NCBI GenBank assembly: GCA_964477085.1
Contig: CAYZDF010000001.1
Coordinates: forward strand, 1-64,000
DNA length: 64,000 nucleotides
Source of the DNA: Dichloromethanomonas sp964477085
GTDB lineage: Bacteria > Bacillota > Desulfitobacteriia > Desulfitobacteriales > Syntrophobotulaceae
Direction: 5' to 3'
Shown here: piece by piece, positions 22,322 through 31,379 of the stretch
How positions within the stretch are numbered: the stretch's first letter is position 1
How the letters are laid out: every line of letters starts with the position of its first letter
Notes under the pieces: generated by a model
What the model saw: the letters and a program-made list of their open reading frames with translations, nothing else
Told to the model about the DNA's origin: nothing
Databases searched by the model: none
Made by a program: the position numbers and the translations under genes

Positions 22322-25300
22322 ATGTTACTAAAAGAATATTTTAGGCATAAAAATTTTTTCTGGAAAACGAAAAGGATTTTATTGTCTCACTTGATCATCT
22401 TACTCGTTATGCCTATGTATATTTGTGCCCAAATAGATCAACCTAATGTATTGATTATCAATTCTTATCATAAAGGACTGGAATGGACAGATGAGCAAAC
22501 CGAGGCAATCCTTGGAAAGCTTGTACAAAAAAGTGATGCATTCCTGTTTGTCGAATACATGGATTGGAAACGTTATCCGACAGAAGAAAACCTTCAACAT
22601 CTTTATGAATATTTGAAATATAAGTATGCGGGTCAGAAGATTGACCTTATATTTACGACTGATGATAGAGCTTTAGAGTTTGCACTTGAGCATCGGCATG
22701 AACTTTTTTCGGATGCGCCTCTTGTTTTTAGCGGGGTACTCAAGAGTTCAGCAGAAACAATTTTAGCGGGTGAGAGTAATGTAACCGGAGTTTATGAGAA
22801 GATAGATCCTGAAGAAACATTATCACTTGCCCTCAAAATCAATCCATCAATAAAAAATATCTATGTGATTTATGAAAATACGGAGAGTGGTAGGGCAAGT
22901 GGCGATAGCATTGCGGAAAGTGTTGAAAATTATAACCGTGTCCATTCAGCCCAACTGGAAGTGCATGACCTTAGTCATGTGAATTTGCAAGCGATTCAGG
23001 ATCAAGTAGCAGGCTTGGATAAAAACAGCATCGTAGTGATAGGGTCTTATAATATTGATAAAGATGGTTTGGTATTATATCCGGAGAGATTTAGTCAGGT
23101 TATATGTGAAAAGAGTAAGGTGCCTGTCTATTCCGTCTATGAGGTCTTACTCGGAAGCGGTATTATTGGTGGAAGTCTATTAAGTCCTACTGTTCAAGGA
23201 GAAAATGCAGCCGAATTAGGGCTTAGAATTCTCAACTCAATTCCTGCTTCTGATCTTCAGGCTATAGATGAGAAAACAACAATAAAGGCGTTAGATTATC
23301 AGCAGCTTGTACGGTTTAATTTCGATGAAGATAGTATTCCTAAGGGCAGTATTATCATTAACAAGCCATTCTCTTTTTTAGATACTTATCGCTACCTTGT
23401 TTATCGGGTCGCAAGTATCTTTGCACTGCTCTTAGTGTTTATTGTGCTGCTCTTGCAAAATATTCATAGGCGAAAAAAAGCTGAAGAGGTTTTTAAGCAC
23501 CAGAATGAAGAGTTAAGCGGATTGTACGAGGAATTAGCGGCATCGGAAGAGGAACTAAGAAAGCAATTTGAAAGCCTCAAGGAGCATCAAGAGGTATTAA
23601 AAGACCACCAGGAGAGGCATAAATTAGTGATCGAAGCTACTAAAGATACGATCTGGGATTGGGATATTCCAAATAATAAAAGAATTTATTCGCAAAAATT
23701 AATGAATATGCTCGGTTATCGGGGAGAGGAAATTGAAGAGTATTCACACTGGTATGATCTTATTCATCCAGATGATAAACATATCATGAATTGCAAATTG
23801 GAAGAGCATCTGGAGGGTAAGTCAGATACTTATTATTGTGAATACCGAATCAAGGGCAAAGATGAGAAGTACCGATGGATTAGTGCTTATGGTAAAGCTT
23901 TATTTGATTCAACGGCGACCCCTTATCGAATGGTAGGATCTCACCGAGATATCACGGACTTAAAAGAACATGAACAACAAATAAACTATCTAGCTTTTCA
24001 TGATTATCTGACAGGCTTACCCAATAGAGTCTGGTTAAAACAAATGATGGAAGATGCGATTTCCCATGCTAGTAGAAACCAAATCTTTATGGGAGTACTC
24101 TATGTTGATCTCGACAACTTTAAGGTCATTAACGATTCATTTGGGCACAGAGTGGGAGATCAAATGTTAATTGCTATCAGTAGTTTACTTACCAAACTTT
24201 TTGAAGATGATGATGCCGTTGTCGCCAAACTTGGCGGAGATGAGTTTATCATTCTATTGAAAAAAGTTTATAATAAGGAGGCAGTCGTTGGATATGCTGA
24301 AAAGATTATGAACATATCGGATAGGATCTTAACCCTCGATGAACATGCCTGTCACATTTCAATGAGTGTGGGAATTGCCATCTATCCCTTTGATGGTGCT
24401 AGTTATGAGGAATTATTAAAGAATGCAGATACAGCGATGTATAAGGCTAAAGAGTTAGGTAGACGGCGATTCGTTATCTTTAATCAGAAGATGAATGATG
24501 ATGTGGTTGAGAAAGCCAGACTGCAAAATAACCTTCGGCGAGCGATTGATCATAATGAATTTGTCTTATATTACCAACCACAGGTTGATCTTAAACAAGG
24601 AAAAATACTGGGTCTTGAAGCGTTAATTCGATGGTACCAGCCAGATGGCAAAATGATCGAACCTCAGAAGTTTATCCCAGTAGCCGAAGAAACGGGACTT
24701 ATCGTCCCGATTGGAGAATGGGTACTCCGAACAGCGTGTATATTTGCGAAAAAACTTCATAATCTTGGTTATGCTGATATTTCAGTGGCTGTGAATCTCT
24801 CAGCGGTTCAATTGAGGCAAGAAGGTTTTGTCCAGAAGGTACTGCAGATTCTCGATGAGACTGAGTTACCCCCTGGTAATCTAGAACTAGAAATCACAGA
24901 GACCGTTCTTATAGAATTTATTGACCGTAATATTAATACAACGTTGAATATGCTTAAAGATAGGGGTATACATATCTCACTCGATGATTTCGGGAGAGGA
25001 TATTCTTCTCTGAATTACATCAGACAACTTCCGATCTCTACGCTTAAGATTGATAAATCCTTTATCGATGATATTCAAAACAAAGATGATAATGCGAGTA
25101 TAACGGGTTCTATTATTATTCTCGCTCATAAACTGGGATTAAGAATTGTAGCCGAAGGCGTTGAAATCGATGACCAATTGGAATATTTAAAGAACTATCA
25201 CTGTGATGCAATTCAAGGATACCTCGTTAGTAACCCATTAGCCGAGAATCAGTTTCTACAAATGTTGGTTGATTTGGGACCGAACCTTAAAATATGGTAA
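22322..25300 (+). CDS. membrane c-di-GMP enzyme: substrate-binding sensor, PAS, GGDEF and EAL domains
   Basis: A 992-residue signalling protein. Order: N-terminal hydrophobic segment (about 18-38); an ABC-transporter substrate-binding-like sensor domain (about 40-330, outside the cell); a membrane helix (about 360-385); a coiled coil; a PAS domain with PAC (about 445-560); GGDEF with an intact motif near residue 638; and EAL with EALIRW, EITE, DDFGRGYSS, KIDKSFI and AEGVE all present. Both synthesis and hydrolysis of c-di-GMP look possible. The RxxD inhibitory site before GGDEF is absent. The ATG at 22322 is preceded by AAAGGG. The gene is monocistronic. Confidence 0.9.
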   Translation: MLLKEYFRHKNFFWKTKRILLSHLIILLVMPMYICAQIDQPNVLIINSYHKGLEWTDEQTEAILGKLVQKSDAFLFVEYMDWKRYPTEENLQHLYEYLKYKYAGQKIDLIFTTDDRALEFALEHRHELFSDAPLVFSGVLKSSAETILAGESNVTGVYEKIDPEETLSLALKINPSIKNIYVIYENTESGRASGDSIAESVENYNRVHSAQLEVHDLSHVNLQAIQDQVAGLDKNSIVVIGSYNIDKDGLVLYPERFSQVICEKSKVPVYSVYEVLLGSGIIGGSLLSPTVQGENAAELGLRILNSIPASDLQAIDEKTTIKALDYQQLVRFNFDEDSIPKGSIIINKPFSFLDTYRYLVYRVASIFALLLVFIVLLLQNIHRRKKAEEVFKHQNEELSGLYEELAASEEELRKQFESLKEHQEVLKDHQERHKLVIEATKDTIWDWDIPNNKRIYSQKLMNMLGYRGEEIEEYSHWYDLIHPDDKHIMNCKLEEHLEGKSDTYYCEYRIKGKDEKYRWISAYGKALFDSTATPYRMVGSHRDITDLKEHEQQINYLAFHDYLTGLPNRVWLKQMMEDAISHASRNQIFMGVLYVDLDNFKVINDSFGHRVGDQMLIAISSLLTKLFEDDDAVVAKLGGDEFIILLKKVYNKEAVVGYAEKIMNISDRILTLDEHACHISMSVGIAIYPFDGASYEELLKNADTAMYKAKELGRRRFVIFNQKMNDDVVEKARLQNNLRRAIDHNEFVLYYQPQVDLKQGKILGLEALIRWYQPDGKMIEPQKFIPVAEETGLIVPIGEWVLRTACIFAKKLHNLGYADISVAVNLSAVQLRQEGFVQKVLQILDETELPPGNLELEITETVLIEFIDRNINTTLNMLKDRGIHISLDDFGRGYSSLNYIRQLPISTLKIDKSFIDDIQNKDDNASITGSIIILAHKLGLRIVAEGVEIDDQLEYLKNYHCDAIQGYLVSNPLAENQFLQMLVDLGPNLKIW

Positions 25301-25336
25301 GTTAAGTAATAGTATTAAAATAATAGAAAATAAACT

Positions 25337-25364
25337 AAAGGATTCCGGGTTAGGAGTCCTTTCG
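25337..25364 (+). terminator. possible terminator
   Basis: AAAGGATTCC and GGAGTCCTTT form a stem after the GGDEF/EAL gene; the T tract is short. Confidence 0.45.
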
Positions 25365-25511
25365 TTAATCCAGATCAAAAGACGCTCAGCAGTAACTATT
25401 CATTCTAGTATTGTACAAGCACATTTTGGCCTATCTAAAATTTGATTATATTTAAATGAAGTTGATGTTAGAACTACTAATAAGCAACCAGGTATTTCAG
25501 GAGGGAGCGTT

Positions 25512-26234
25512 ATGTTAGATAAAAGAATAATCTTATTTGATTGCATGGAAACAATTATAGACATGACTGAAATTCCTACGGAAAAAGACTATGCCCTTTG
25601 GGCTTTAATGGGATCAGGAGTTGAATCCTTCTGGGGAGAACCCAATAGATTTATCTATGATTTCAAAAAGATGCGAAGAGAGTTAAGAGAAACATTTCCA
25701 AAATACAAAGAATATGATCTTCATTATCGCCTGACAAAAGTTGTAGAGAAAAAAATGGGTAATGGAAATGTCCAGAAAAGGGATGAGATAGTCCAAAAGC
25801 TGGCATTAAACTTTTGGAAAACGTACAAAGAAAAATGTTACATTTCTCAGGAAGTTGCTCGTACCTTAAAAAAATTGCAAGAGAGATATGATATGGGCAT
25901 TGTATCTAATTTTATTGTAGAAGGTGGCGTCGAAGAAATCTTACACGATCTTGGTGTATATGAACGATTTATGTTTGTTGTCACCTCCGTCGGCGTAGGG
26001 TGGAGGAAGCCTCATCCTCGCATCTATCAGGTAGCATTGAAAAAGGCCAAGGTATGTAAGACTCAGAATGTATTCTTTATTGGTGACGATTATGTGAACG
26101 ATTATTTAACCCCACAAAGCTTGGGTATGAACACAATATATTATGACAGGAGCGATTCTTACCCTCAACTAAACAATAAGTTCTGCTCATTTTCGGAACT
26201 TGAAGACAAAATAAAAAGACAGGAATTTATTTAA
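25512..26234 (+). CDS. HAD-superfamily hydrolase
   Basis: A 240-residue haloacid-dehalogenase-fold protein. Motif I is FDCMETI with the nucleophile D10, but the usual second Asp is M12. Motif II is the Ser of IVSNF, motif III the Lys of GWRKPHP, and motif IV GDDYVND. The replaced second Asp, which acts as general acid/base in phosphatases, resembles dehalogenase-type or non-phosphatase members, so the reaction cannot be assigned. A helical cap domain lies between motifs I and II. The start ATG follows AGGAGGGAG. The gene stands alone. Confidence 0.82.
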   Translation: MLDKRIILFDCMETIIDMTEIPTEKDYALWALMGSGVESFWGEPNRFIYDFKKMRRELRETFPKYKEYDLHYRLTKVVEKKMGNGNVQKRDEIVQKLALNFWKTYKEKCYISQEVARTLKKLQERYDMGIVSNFIVEGGVEEILHDLGVYERFMFVVTSVGVGWRKPHPRIYQVALKKAKVCKTQNVFFIGDDYVNDYLTPQSLGMNTIYYDRSDSYPQLNNKFCSFSELEDKIKRQEFI

Positions 26235-26361
26235 AAAAATAACGGATTTGCATTGTAGTCAAGTACAATCACACGGACACATGAAAACATATTATAAAAA
26301 ATGATAGAGCTTTATTCGTGCTGGTAGATAAAGATCCATACACATTTTCTTAAGGTTAAAG

Positions 26362-26385
26362 GAGCATTCCAAAGTGCTCTTTTTT
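26362..26385 (+). terminator. rho-independent terminator
   Basis: GAGCA and TGCTC form a short stem extended by a T/A pair region, followed by TTTTTT. It lies about 130 bases after the HAD gene. Confidence 0.6.
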
Positions 26386-26421
26386 ATATTTTCTATTGAT
26401 ATTATGAGTTGTTGTGCTAAA

Positions 26422-26467
26422 ATGTCACTATAGACATAAAGTAGTGACATAAGTATATTTGCTTATG
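26422..26467 (+). promoter_or_regulatory. candidate operator palindromes upstream of the exporter operon
   Basis: ATGTCACTA at 26422-26430 is exactly mirrored by TAGTGACAT at 26442-26450. A second palindrome, CATAAG and CTTATG, follows at 26448-26467. They lie 85-130 bases before the HlyD gene in the only long gap of the operon, a natural place for binding of the TetR-type regulator encoded by the last gene. Binding is inference. Confidence 0.5.
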
Positions 26468-26550
26468 TGCAAATTTACTTTAGGAGATCAATGTAGAGTA
26501 AGGAATTCTTCTAAAAAGATTAAGTCACGCTCTTGGAAGGAGAAATGAGA

Positions 26551-27624
26551 ATGGAGAAGAAAAAAAGAGCAATCATTGGGGTTGTCGTTTTTGCTATTCT
26601 AAGCACCTGCTACATGATCTGGGAGCATTTTTTAAACAATGAAGGAATGGTCGTTGAAGCCTCTGGAACGGTAGAGGCGACGACGGTCGAACTTACTGCT
26701 AAAGTTCCAGGAACAATAGAAATATTTAATGTAAAAGCAGGAGATTCTGTCCAAGCTGAGGATCTCGTCGCCCAGATCAGACGAAGCGACCTTGAGGCTC
26801 AAAAAGAGAGGGATGCCCTCAATGTTATCATAGCCCAGAATAAGCTGGATGATTTATTGTCTGGAGCCCGATCCCAGGAAATTAAAGAAGCCCTTGCCAA
26901 CGTCAATATCAAAACAGCAGAGTATCAAAAGACAAGTCTGGATCTTAAAAGAGCAGATGCTTTATTCGCTGAAGGAAGCATCGCCCAAGCAGAGCTTGAG
27001 GTGTATCAGAATAAGGATACAGTAGCATTTAACCAGCTAGAAGCAGCACAGGCGAGATTAAGTCTCCTTCAGGCAGGCAGTCGCGCTGAACAGATTAAGG
27101 CAGCAGAGAATCAGGTAAAAATGGCTGAAGCTGTTTTGAAAGCCACACAGGCTGTTTTAGCTGATCTCAGGATCATTTCCCCTTTAGCAGGGAGTATCCA
27201 GGTCAGAAACTATGAAGTGGGTGAATATGTACAAGCAGGAGCCTCCCTGGCAACAGTTGCTAATCTTGATACGGTATGGATTAATGTTTATATTCCGACC
27301 GATGATCTACCATATGTCAAGATAGGAGAAAAAGCAAAAATAACGATCAGTGGAATGGATAAAGTTTTTGAAGGTACAATAACTGAAATTGCATCACACG
27401 GTGAATTTACGCCTAAAACAATTCAAACCAAAAAAGAAAGATCTAATATTGTTTATAAGGTTAAGATCGAAGTCCATAATGAAGAGGGTATTTTAAAACC
27501 AGGTATGCCTGCAGATATTACTATCCAGAAAAACTTGCTCAATCAAGATGCAACAAAACCGGATAGTTCTGCTGAAAACGCATCTGATGGGAAGTCAGAT
27601 AGTAAAGAAGAAGATCAAAAATGA
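26551..27624 (+). CDS. HlyD-family periplasmic-adaptor-like protein
   Basis: A 357-residue membrane fusion protein: one N-terminal membrane anchor (about 6-26), a split biotinyl/lipoyl-like domain (KVPGTIEIFNVKAGDSVQAE near residue 55, matching the segment PLAGSIQVRNYEVGEYV near 212), a long coiled-coil hairpin between them, and a beta-barrel domain. It resembles YbhG. In a single-membrane Firmicute it would link the ABC exporter to the outside. The ATG at 26551 is chosen because GGAAGGAG lies 8 bases before it. It overlaps the next gene by 4 bases (ATGA). Confidence 0.87.
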   Translation: MEKKKRAIIGVVVFAILSTCYMIWEHFLNNEGMVVEASGTVEATTVELTAKVPGTIEIFNVKAGDSVQAEDLVAQIRRSDLEAQKERDALNVIIAQNKLDDLLSGARSQEIKEALANVNIKTAEYQKTSLDLKRADALFAEGSIAQAELEVYQNKDTVAFNQLEAAQARLSLLQAGSRAEQIKAAENQVKMAEAVLKATQAVLADLRIISPLAGSIQVRNYEVGEYVQAGASLATVANLDTVWINVYIPTDDLPYVKIGEKAKITISGMDKVFEGTITEIASHGEFTPKTIQTKKERSNIVYKVKIEVHNEEGILKPGMPADITIQKNLLNQDATKPDSSAENASDGKSDSKEEDQK

Positions 27625-28496
27625 TTTATATTAAACACCTAACGAAAAACTTTGGAAGTATTAAAGCCGTCACTGATATTACCTTTGAAGTCAGTCAGGG
27701 GGAGATCTTTGGTCTGGTAGGTCCGGATGGAGCTGGCAAGACGACGCTATTGCGGTTGATCTGTAATCTTATAACACCCGAAAATGGAGAGATAAAAGTG
27801 ATGGAGCAAAACTTCGGTTATATGCCACAGAGGTTCAGTCTTTACGGGGATCTGACCATTATGGAAAATCTTTACTTTTTCGGAGCGATGTATAAACTCA
27901 GTAAAAATATGATTCAAAAACGTTCCGATGAGATATTGGAACTTACCAACCTTATTCCATTTAAAAACCGTTTTGCTGATCACCTCTCGGGTGGCATGAA
28001 ACAAAAACTAGCTTTAACGTGTGCTCTGGTAACAAGACCAAGTCTTCTTATCCTGGATGAACCGACCTACGGTGTGGACCCAGAGTCCCGCAAAGAGTTT
28101 TGGAAGATTCTCTACAAATTGAATGCTGAAGGAATGACGATCCTGGTTTCTACACCGTATATGGACGAGGCTGAACTTTGTACCCGTGTTGCCTTTATAA
28201 ATGAGGGAAAAGTGACAGCTTTGGATACCCCGATTGGACTTCGAACCAATTTTGACTATCAAGTGTGGGAGTTTATTTCGGATTCGAGAGAATCAGAATT
28301 ATTTACAACAGAGGTTGGAGTTTTGGACGCTTCTCTCTACGGAGATAAATATCGGCTTATTCTGGAAAAAGAAACAGAAGCAAGGGCTCTGATCACTCAG
28401 AAGCTAATGTCTAAAGGCTTCACACTGAGTAATCTGCAAAAGATCGATCCTTCGATGGAAGATGTTTTTGTCATGATGGCTGGGGGTGAAAAATGA
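27621..28496 (+). CDS. ABC exporter ATPase, first of two
   Basis: A 291-residue ATP-binding cassette protein: Walker A GPDGAGKTT, signature LSGGMKQK, Walker B LLILDEPT. The H-loop reads STPYMDEAE, with Pro in place of the switch His, a feature of the N-terminal half of YbhF-type double ATPases, so hydrolysis here may be weak. It corresponds to the first half of YbhF encoded as a separate gene. It overlaps both neighbours by 4 bases, so the genes are translationally coupled. Confidence 0.9.
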   Translation: MIYIKHLTKNFGSIKAVTDITFEVSQGEIFGLVGPDGAGKTTLLRLICNLITPENGEIKVMEQNFGYMPQRFSLYGDLTIMENLYFFGAMYKLSKNMIQKRSDEILELTNLIPFKNRFADHLSGGMKQKLALTCALVTRPSLLILDEPTYGVDPESRKEFWKILYKLNAEGMTILVSTPYMDEAELCTRVAFINEGKVTALDTPIGLRTNFDYQVWEFISDSRESELFTTEVGVLDASLYGDKYRLILEKETEARALITQKLMSKGFTLSNLQKIDPSMEDVFVMMAGGEK

Positions 28497-29434
28497 TGGA
28501 ATATGTTATAACAACCAAAGCCTTGACGAAAACGTTCGGGAACTTTACAGCTGTGGATAACGTATCGCTTCAGATTAAACGGGGAGAAATCTTTGGTTTT
28601 TTAGGGCCCAATGGTGCTGGAAAATCGACAACGATCAGGATGCTTTGTGGCATACTTGAACCTACTTCCGGGTCAGCTACGATCCTAGGATATAATCTGC
28701 AAAAGGATACTGAAAGAATAAAAGAAAAGATTGGGTACATGTCCCAAAAGTTTAGCCTCTATGATGATCTTACGGTTAGAGAAAATCTCAAGTTTTATGC
28801 AGGATTATACAGCGTACCCAGGAAAGAGTTAACACAGAGACTTAATGACATGATTGAAATGGCAGATCTTAAGGGAAGAGAGAACGAACTGGTCAGCAAC
28901 TTAAGTGGAGGATATAAACAGCGTTTAGCGCTAGGATGTGCCATCATTGCTAAGCCCCCTATCATTTTTCTTGATGAACCGACGAGTGGTGTTAGTCCAA
29001 CCAGCAGACGAATGTTTTTCCAGATTATAAGAAAAATGGTAAGCCAGGGAATAACCATCATGGTAACCACTCACTTTATGGATGAAGCAGAACGCTGCCA
29101 CCGTTTGGCTTTTATCTCCGGTGGCAGGCTTATGGCGGTAGACAGTCCAGATAATCTAAAGAAAAATATCATAGAAGGACAGATGGTTGAGGTAAACCTT
29201 CCCAGTGGGATAAAAAGAGTTGAAGAGATTGAAGGATTATCTTATGTCAAAGATTGTACGATCCATGGTTCACTCTTGCACGTATTGCTTGATAATAAGG
29301 ATGATCTGATTAAGCTCCAAAATGACCTGGGATGTTTGGCCAAATTGATAACGCCTTCCCTGGAAGACGTCTTCATCTCCTTGGCTCGTAAACAGCGAAT
29401 GGAAGATATGGAAAAAAATAAACAAGGCAAATAA
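28493..29434 (+). CDS. ABC exporter ATPase, second of two
   Basis: A 313-residue ATP-binding cassette protein with Walker A GPNGAGKST, signature LSGGYKQR, Walker B IIFLDEPT and an intact H-loop (TTHFMDEAE). It is the catalytically complete partner of the preceding ATPase and matches the second half of YbhF. It starts at an ATG overlapping the previous stop, with GGGGGTG upstream, and is followed after 51 bases by the permease gene. Confidence 0.92.
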   Translation: MMEYVITTKALTKTFGNFTAVDNVSLQIKRGEIFGFLGPNGAGKSTTIRMLCGILEPTSGSATILGYNLQKDTERIKEKIGYMSQKFSLYDDLTVRENLKFYAGLYSVPRKELTQRLNDMIEMADLKGRENELVSNLSGGYKQRLALGCAIIAKPPIIFLDEPTSGVSPTSRRMFFQIIRKMVSQGITIMVTTHFMDEAERCHRLAFISGGRLMAVDSPDNLKKNIIEGQMVEVNLPSGIKRVEEIEGLSYVKDCTIHGSLLHVLLDNKDDLIKLQNDLGCLAKLITPSLEDVFISLARKQRMEDMEKNKQGK

Positions 29435-29485
29435 ACTTTTACGGAAGGACTGTAGTAAGCTACGAAAAAAGGGGGTAATTGCTTT

Positions 29486-30601
29486 ATGGATAGAATAAAG
29501 GCCATCCTCTATAAGGAATTCCTGCAGATGCGTCGCGACCGGCTTACGATTGGTCTTATCTTTATGCTGCCGATGATCCAATTGCTTTTGTTTGGATTTG
29601 CTATTCAAACAGAGGTTAAACATATTCCAACGGTCGTATTCGATCAGTCTGTAAGTGAAGAGAGCAGGTCATTGCTAAATGCCTTTGTATCATCAGGCTA
29701 TTTTGATGTTCATTATACGGTTAATAGTTTTGATGAAGTAAATAGGATGATCGATAGCGGAAAAGCAAAGGTAGGAATCGTTTTTCCTCCGGAGTTTGCA
29801 CGTGAAGTGAAAAGAGGGGGATCAGCCCCCGTCCAAGTCCTGGTCGATGCCAGTGATAATATGGTTGCTAACCAGGCAATGGCTACCGCAAGTTCTATTG
29901 GACTGATCAAATCACAGGAGGTCATCGCTCAAAGAGTTCATTTCGATACCAGCAGCCCGCCTTATGATATCCGAGTGAGAGCATGGTATAACCCGGATGG
30001 AATTACCGCTTATTATATGGTTCCTGGCATACTTGGTATTATCGTAACACTAACCATGGTGATCATGACCTCGATGGCTATCGTACGGGAGAGGGAAAGA
30101 GGAACATTGGAACAGTTGATCGTCACACCCGTCAAAGCATACGAACTGATGATCGGGAAGATTGTACCGTACATCTTTCTGGGATATATCCAGATCACGG
30201 TAGCATTGTTAGTGGGGGTCTTGGTATTTAATGTACCGATTAGGGGAAGTTTAATTGAATTGTATTTTTTAACCCTGTTTTTTATTACCGCTTCCCTTGG
30301 ATTGGGCATTATGATTTCCAATATTGCTAAAAACCAGATGCAAGCATTTCAGATGTCTTTTTTTATCATGCTTCCCAGTATCCTCCTTTCCGGGTTTCTC
30401 TTCCCCAGAGATGCCATGCCCAAGATCATCTATTATATCAGCAATATTATCCCTTTAACTTATTACCTTGATATCATCAGAGGGATTGTGCTAAAGGGAA
30501 TAGGTGTTTCCTACCTTATTGGCCAAGTAGTCAGTTTGCTTGTATTTTCTGTTTTTTTTGTAACGGTTAGTGTCATTAAATTCAAGAAAAAAATCGTTTA
30601 G
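29486..30601 (+). CDS. ABC-2 type exporter permease
   Basis: A 371-residue membrane protein of the ABC-2 family (YbhS/YhhJ type). One helix lies near the N-terminus (about 23-43), followed by a large extracytoplasmic domain (about 45-170) and five or six helices in the C-terminal half, ending KFKKK. It forms the channel for the exporter. Related operons often carry two permeases; here there is only one, so it may act as a homodimer. The substrate is unknown, probably a hydrophobic drug-like compound. Confidence 0.9.
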   Translation: MDRIKAILYKEFLQMRRDRLTIGLIFMLPMIQLLLFGFAIQTEVKHIPTVVFDQSVSEESRSLLNAFVSSGYFDVHYTVNSFDEVNRMIDSGKAKVGIVFPPEFAREVKRGGSAPVQVLVDASDNMVANQAMATASSIGLIKSQEVIAQRVHFDTSSPPYDIRVRAWYNPDGITAYYMVPGILGIIVTLTMVIMTSMAIVRERERGTLEQLIVTPVKAYELMIGKIVPYIFLGYIQITVALLVGVLVFNVPIRGSLIELYFLTLFFITASLGLGIMISNIAKNQMQAFQMSFFIMLPSILLSGFLFPRDAMPKIIYYISNIIPLTYYLDIIRGIVLKGIGVSYLIGQVVSLLVFSVFFVTVSVIKFKKKIV

Positions 30602-30616
30602 GAGGATTAGGAACAG

Positions 30617-31213
30617 GTGAAAACCAGAGATAGAATAATCTATGCCTGTGAAGAATTAGCCATAAAAAAGACAAGGGGATTTTATAATCTCTCCATGGAA
30701 GAATTAGCCCAGGAAGCTGGACTAAGTAAGCGGACCATTTATCGCTATTTTGAGAGTAAAGAGGATCTGATCGAAGCGACAATTGATAGTATACTTGATA
30801 AGATCGTAGCTAAGAATATTGAATTAGTTCACGTCGAATTAGACATTCAGGAGATAATTGTAGGAATCCTCAAGAATGTTTCCTATTTGGTCAATCAACA
30901 GGTGATCCAGGATCTACGTATCCACTATCCCTTACTGTGGCAAAAGATTGATACAGTCAGGCAAAGCAAGATTGAGCTCTTGATCACGACCTTTTTTTCC
31001 AATAGTCAATCCCGAATGCGCTGGAGGGTTGATCCCAGGATATTTAAAGCTTCGTTCACAGCAGCCATGACGGTTGTACTAAGCCCATCATTTATTTTGG
31101 ATAATGGGATGACTTTCGAAGAATTAGGAAGAGGATTTTTGGATATGTTTTTATTTGGAGCAGTAGAAGTTATACCAGCTAACCAAAAAGGATGCTTGAG
31201 CAACGATTCTTAA
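30617..31213 (+). CDS. TetR-family transcriptional regulator
   Basis: A 198-residue regulator with an N-terminal TetR helix-turn-helix (MEELAQEAGLSKRTIYRYFE, about residues 25-44) and an all-helical ligand-binding domain. The start is a GTG 11 bases after AGGAGG, 15 bases after the permease stop, so it is the last gene of the exporter operon. It is expected to repress its own operon, perhaps through the palindromes at 26422-26467, until the exported compound binds. Confidence 0.87.
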   Translation: MKTRDRIIYACEELAIKKTRGFYNLSMEELAQEAGLSKRTIYRYFESKEDLIEATIDSILDKIVAKNIELVHVELDIQEIIVGILKNVSYLVNQQVIQDLRIHYPLLWQKIDTVRQSKIELLITTFFSNSQSRMRWRVDPRIFKASFTAAMTVVLSPSFILDNGMTFEELGRGFLDMFLFGAVEVIPANQKGCLSNDS

Positions 31214-31265
31214 TGGGAAATGGGCACACGTGAAGCAAAAGCATTATCTATATTGAAAATGTATG

Positions 31266-31290
31266 AAGGAGCTTCTAGGAGCTTTTTTTT
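31266..31290 (+). terminator. rho-independent terminator
   Basis: AAGGAGCT pairs with AGCTTTTT (two G-U pairs) around TCTAGG, ending in a T run. It closes the exporter operon. Confidence 0.6.
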
Positions 31291-31379
31291 ATAAGAATTA
31301 ACTTTAAGAGATTGACCCTAAGCAGCGACGGTATTATCCTTATGGAGATATTTTGTAATCTTTTTCAGAAAGGACCTTG

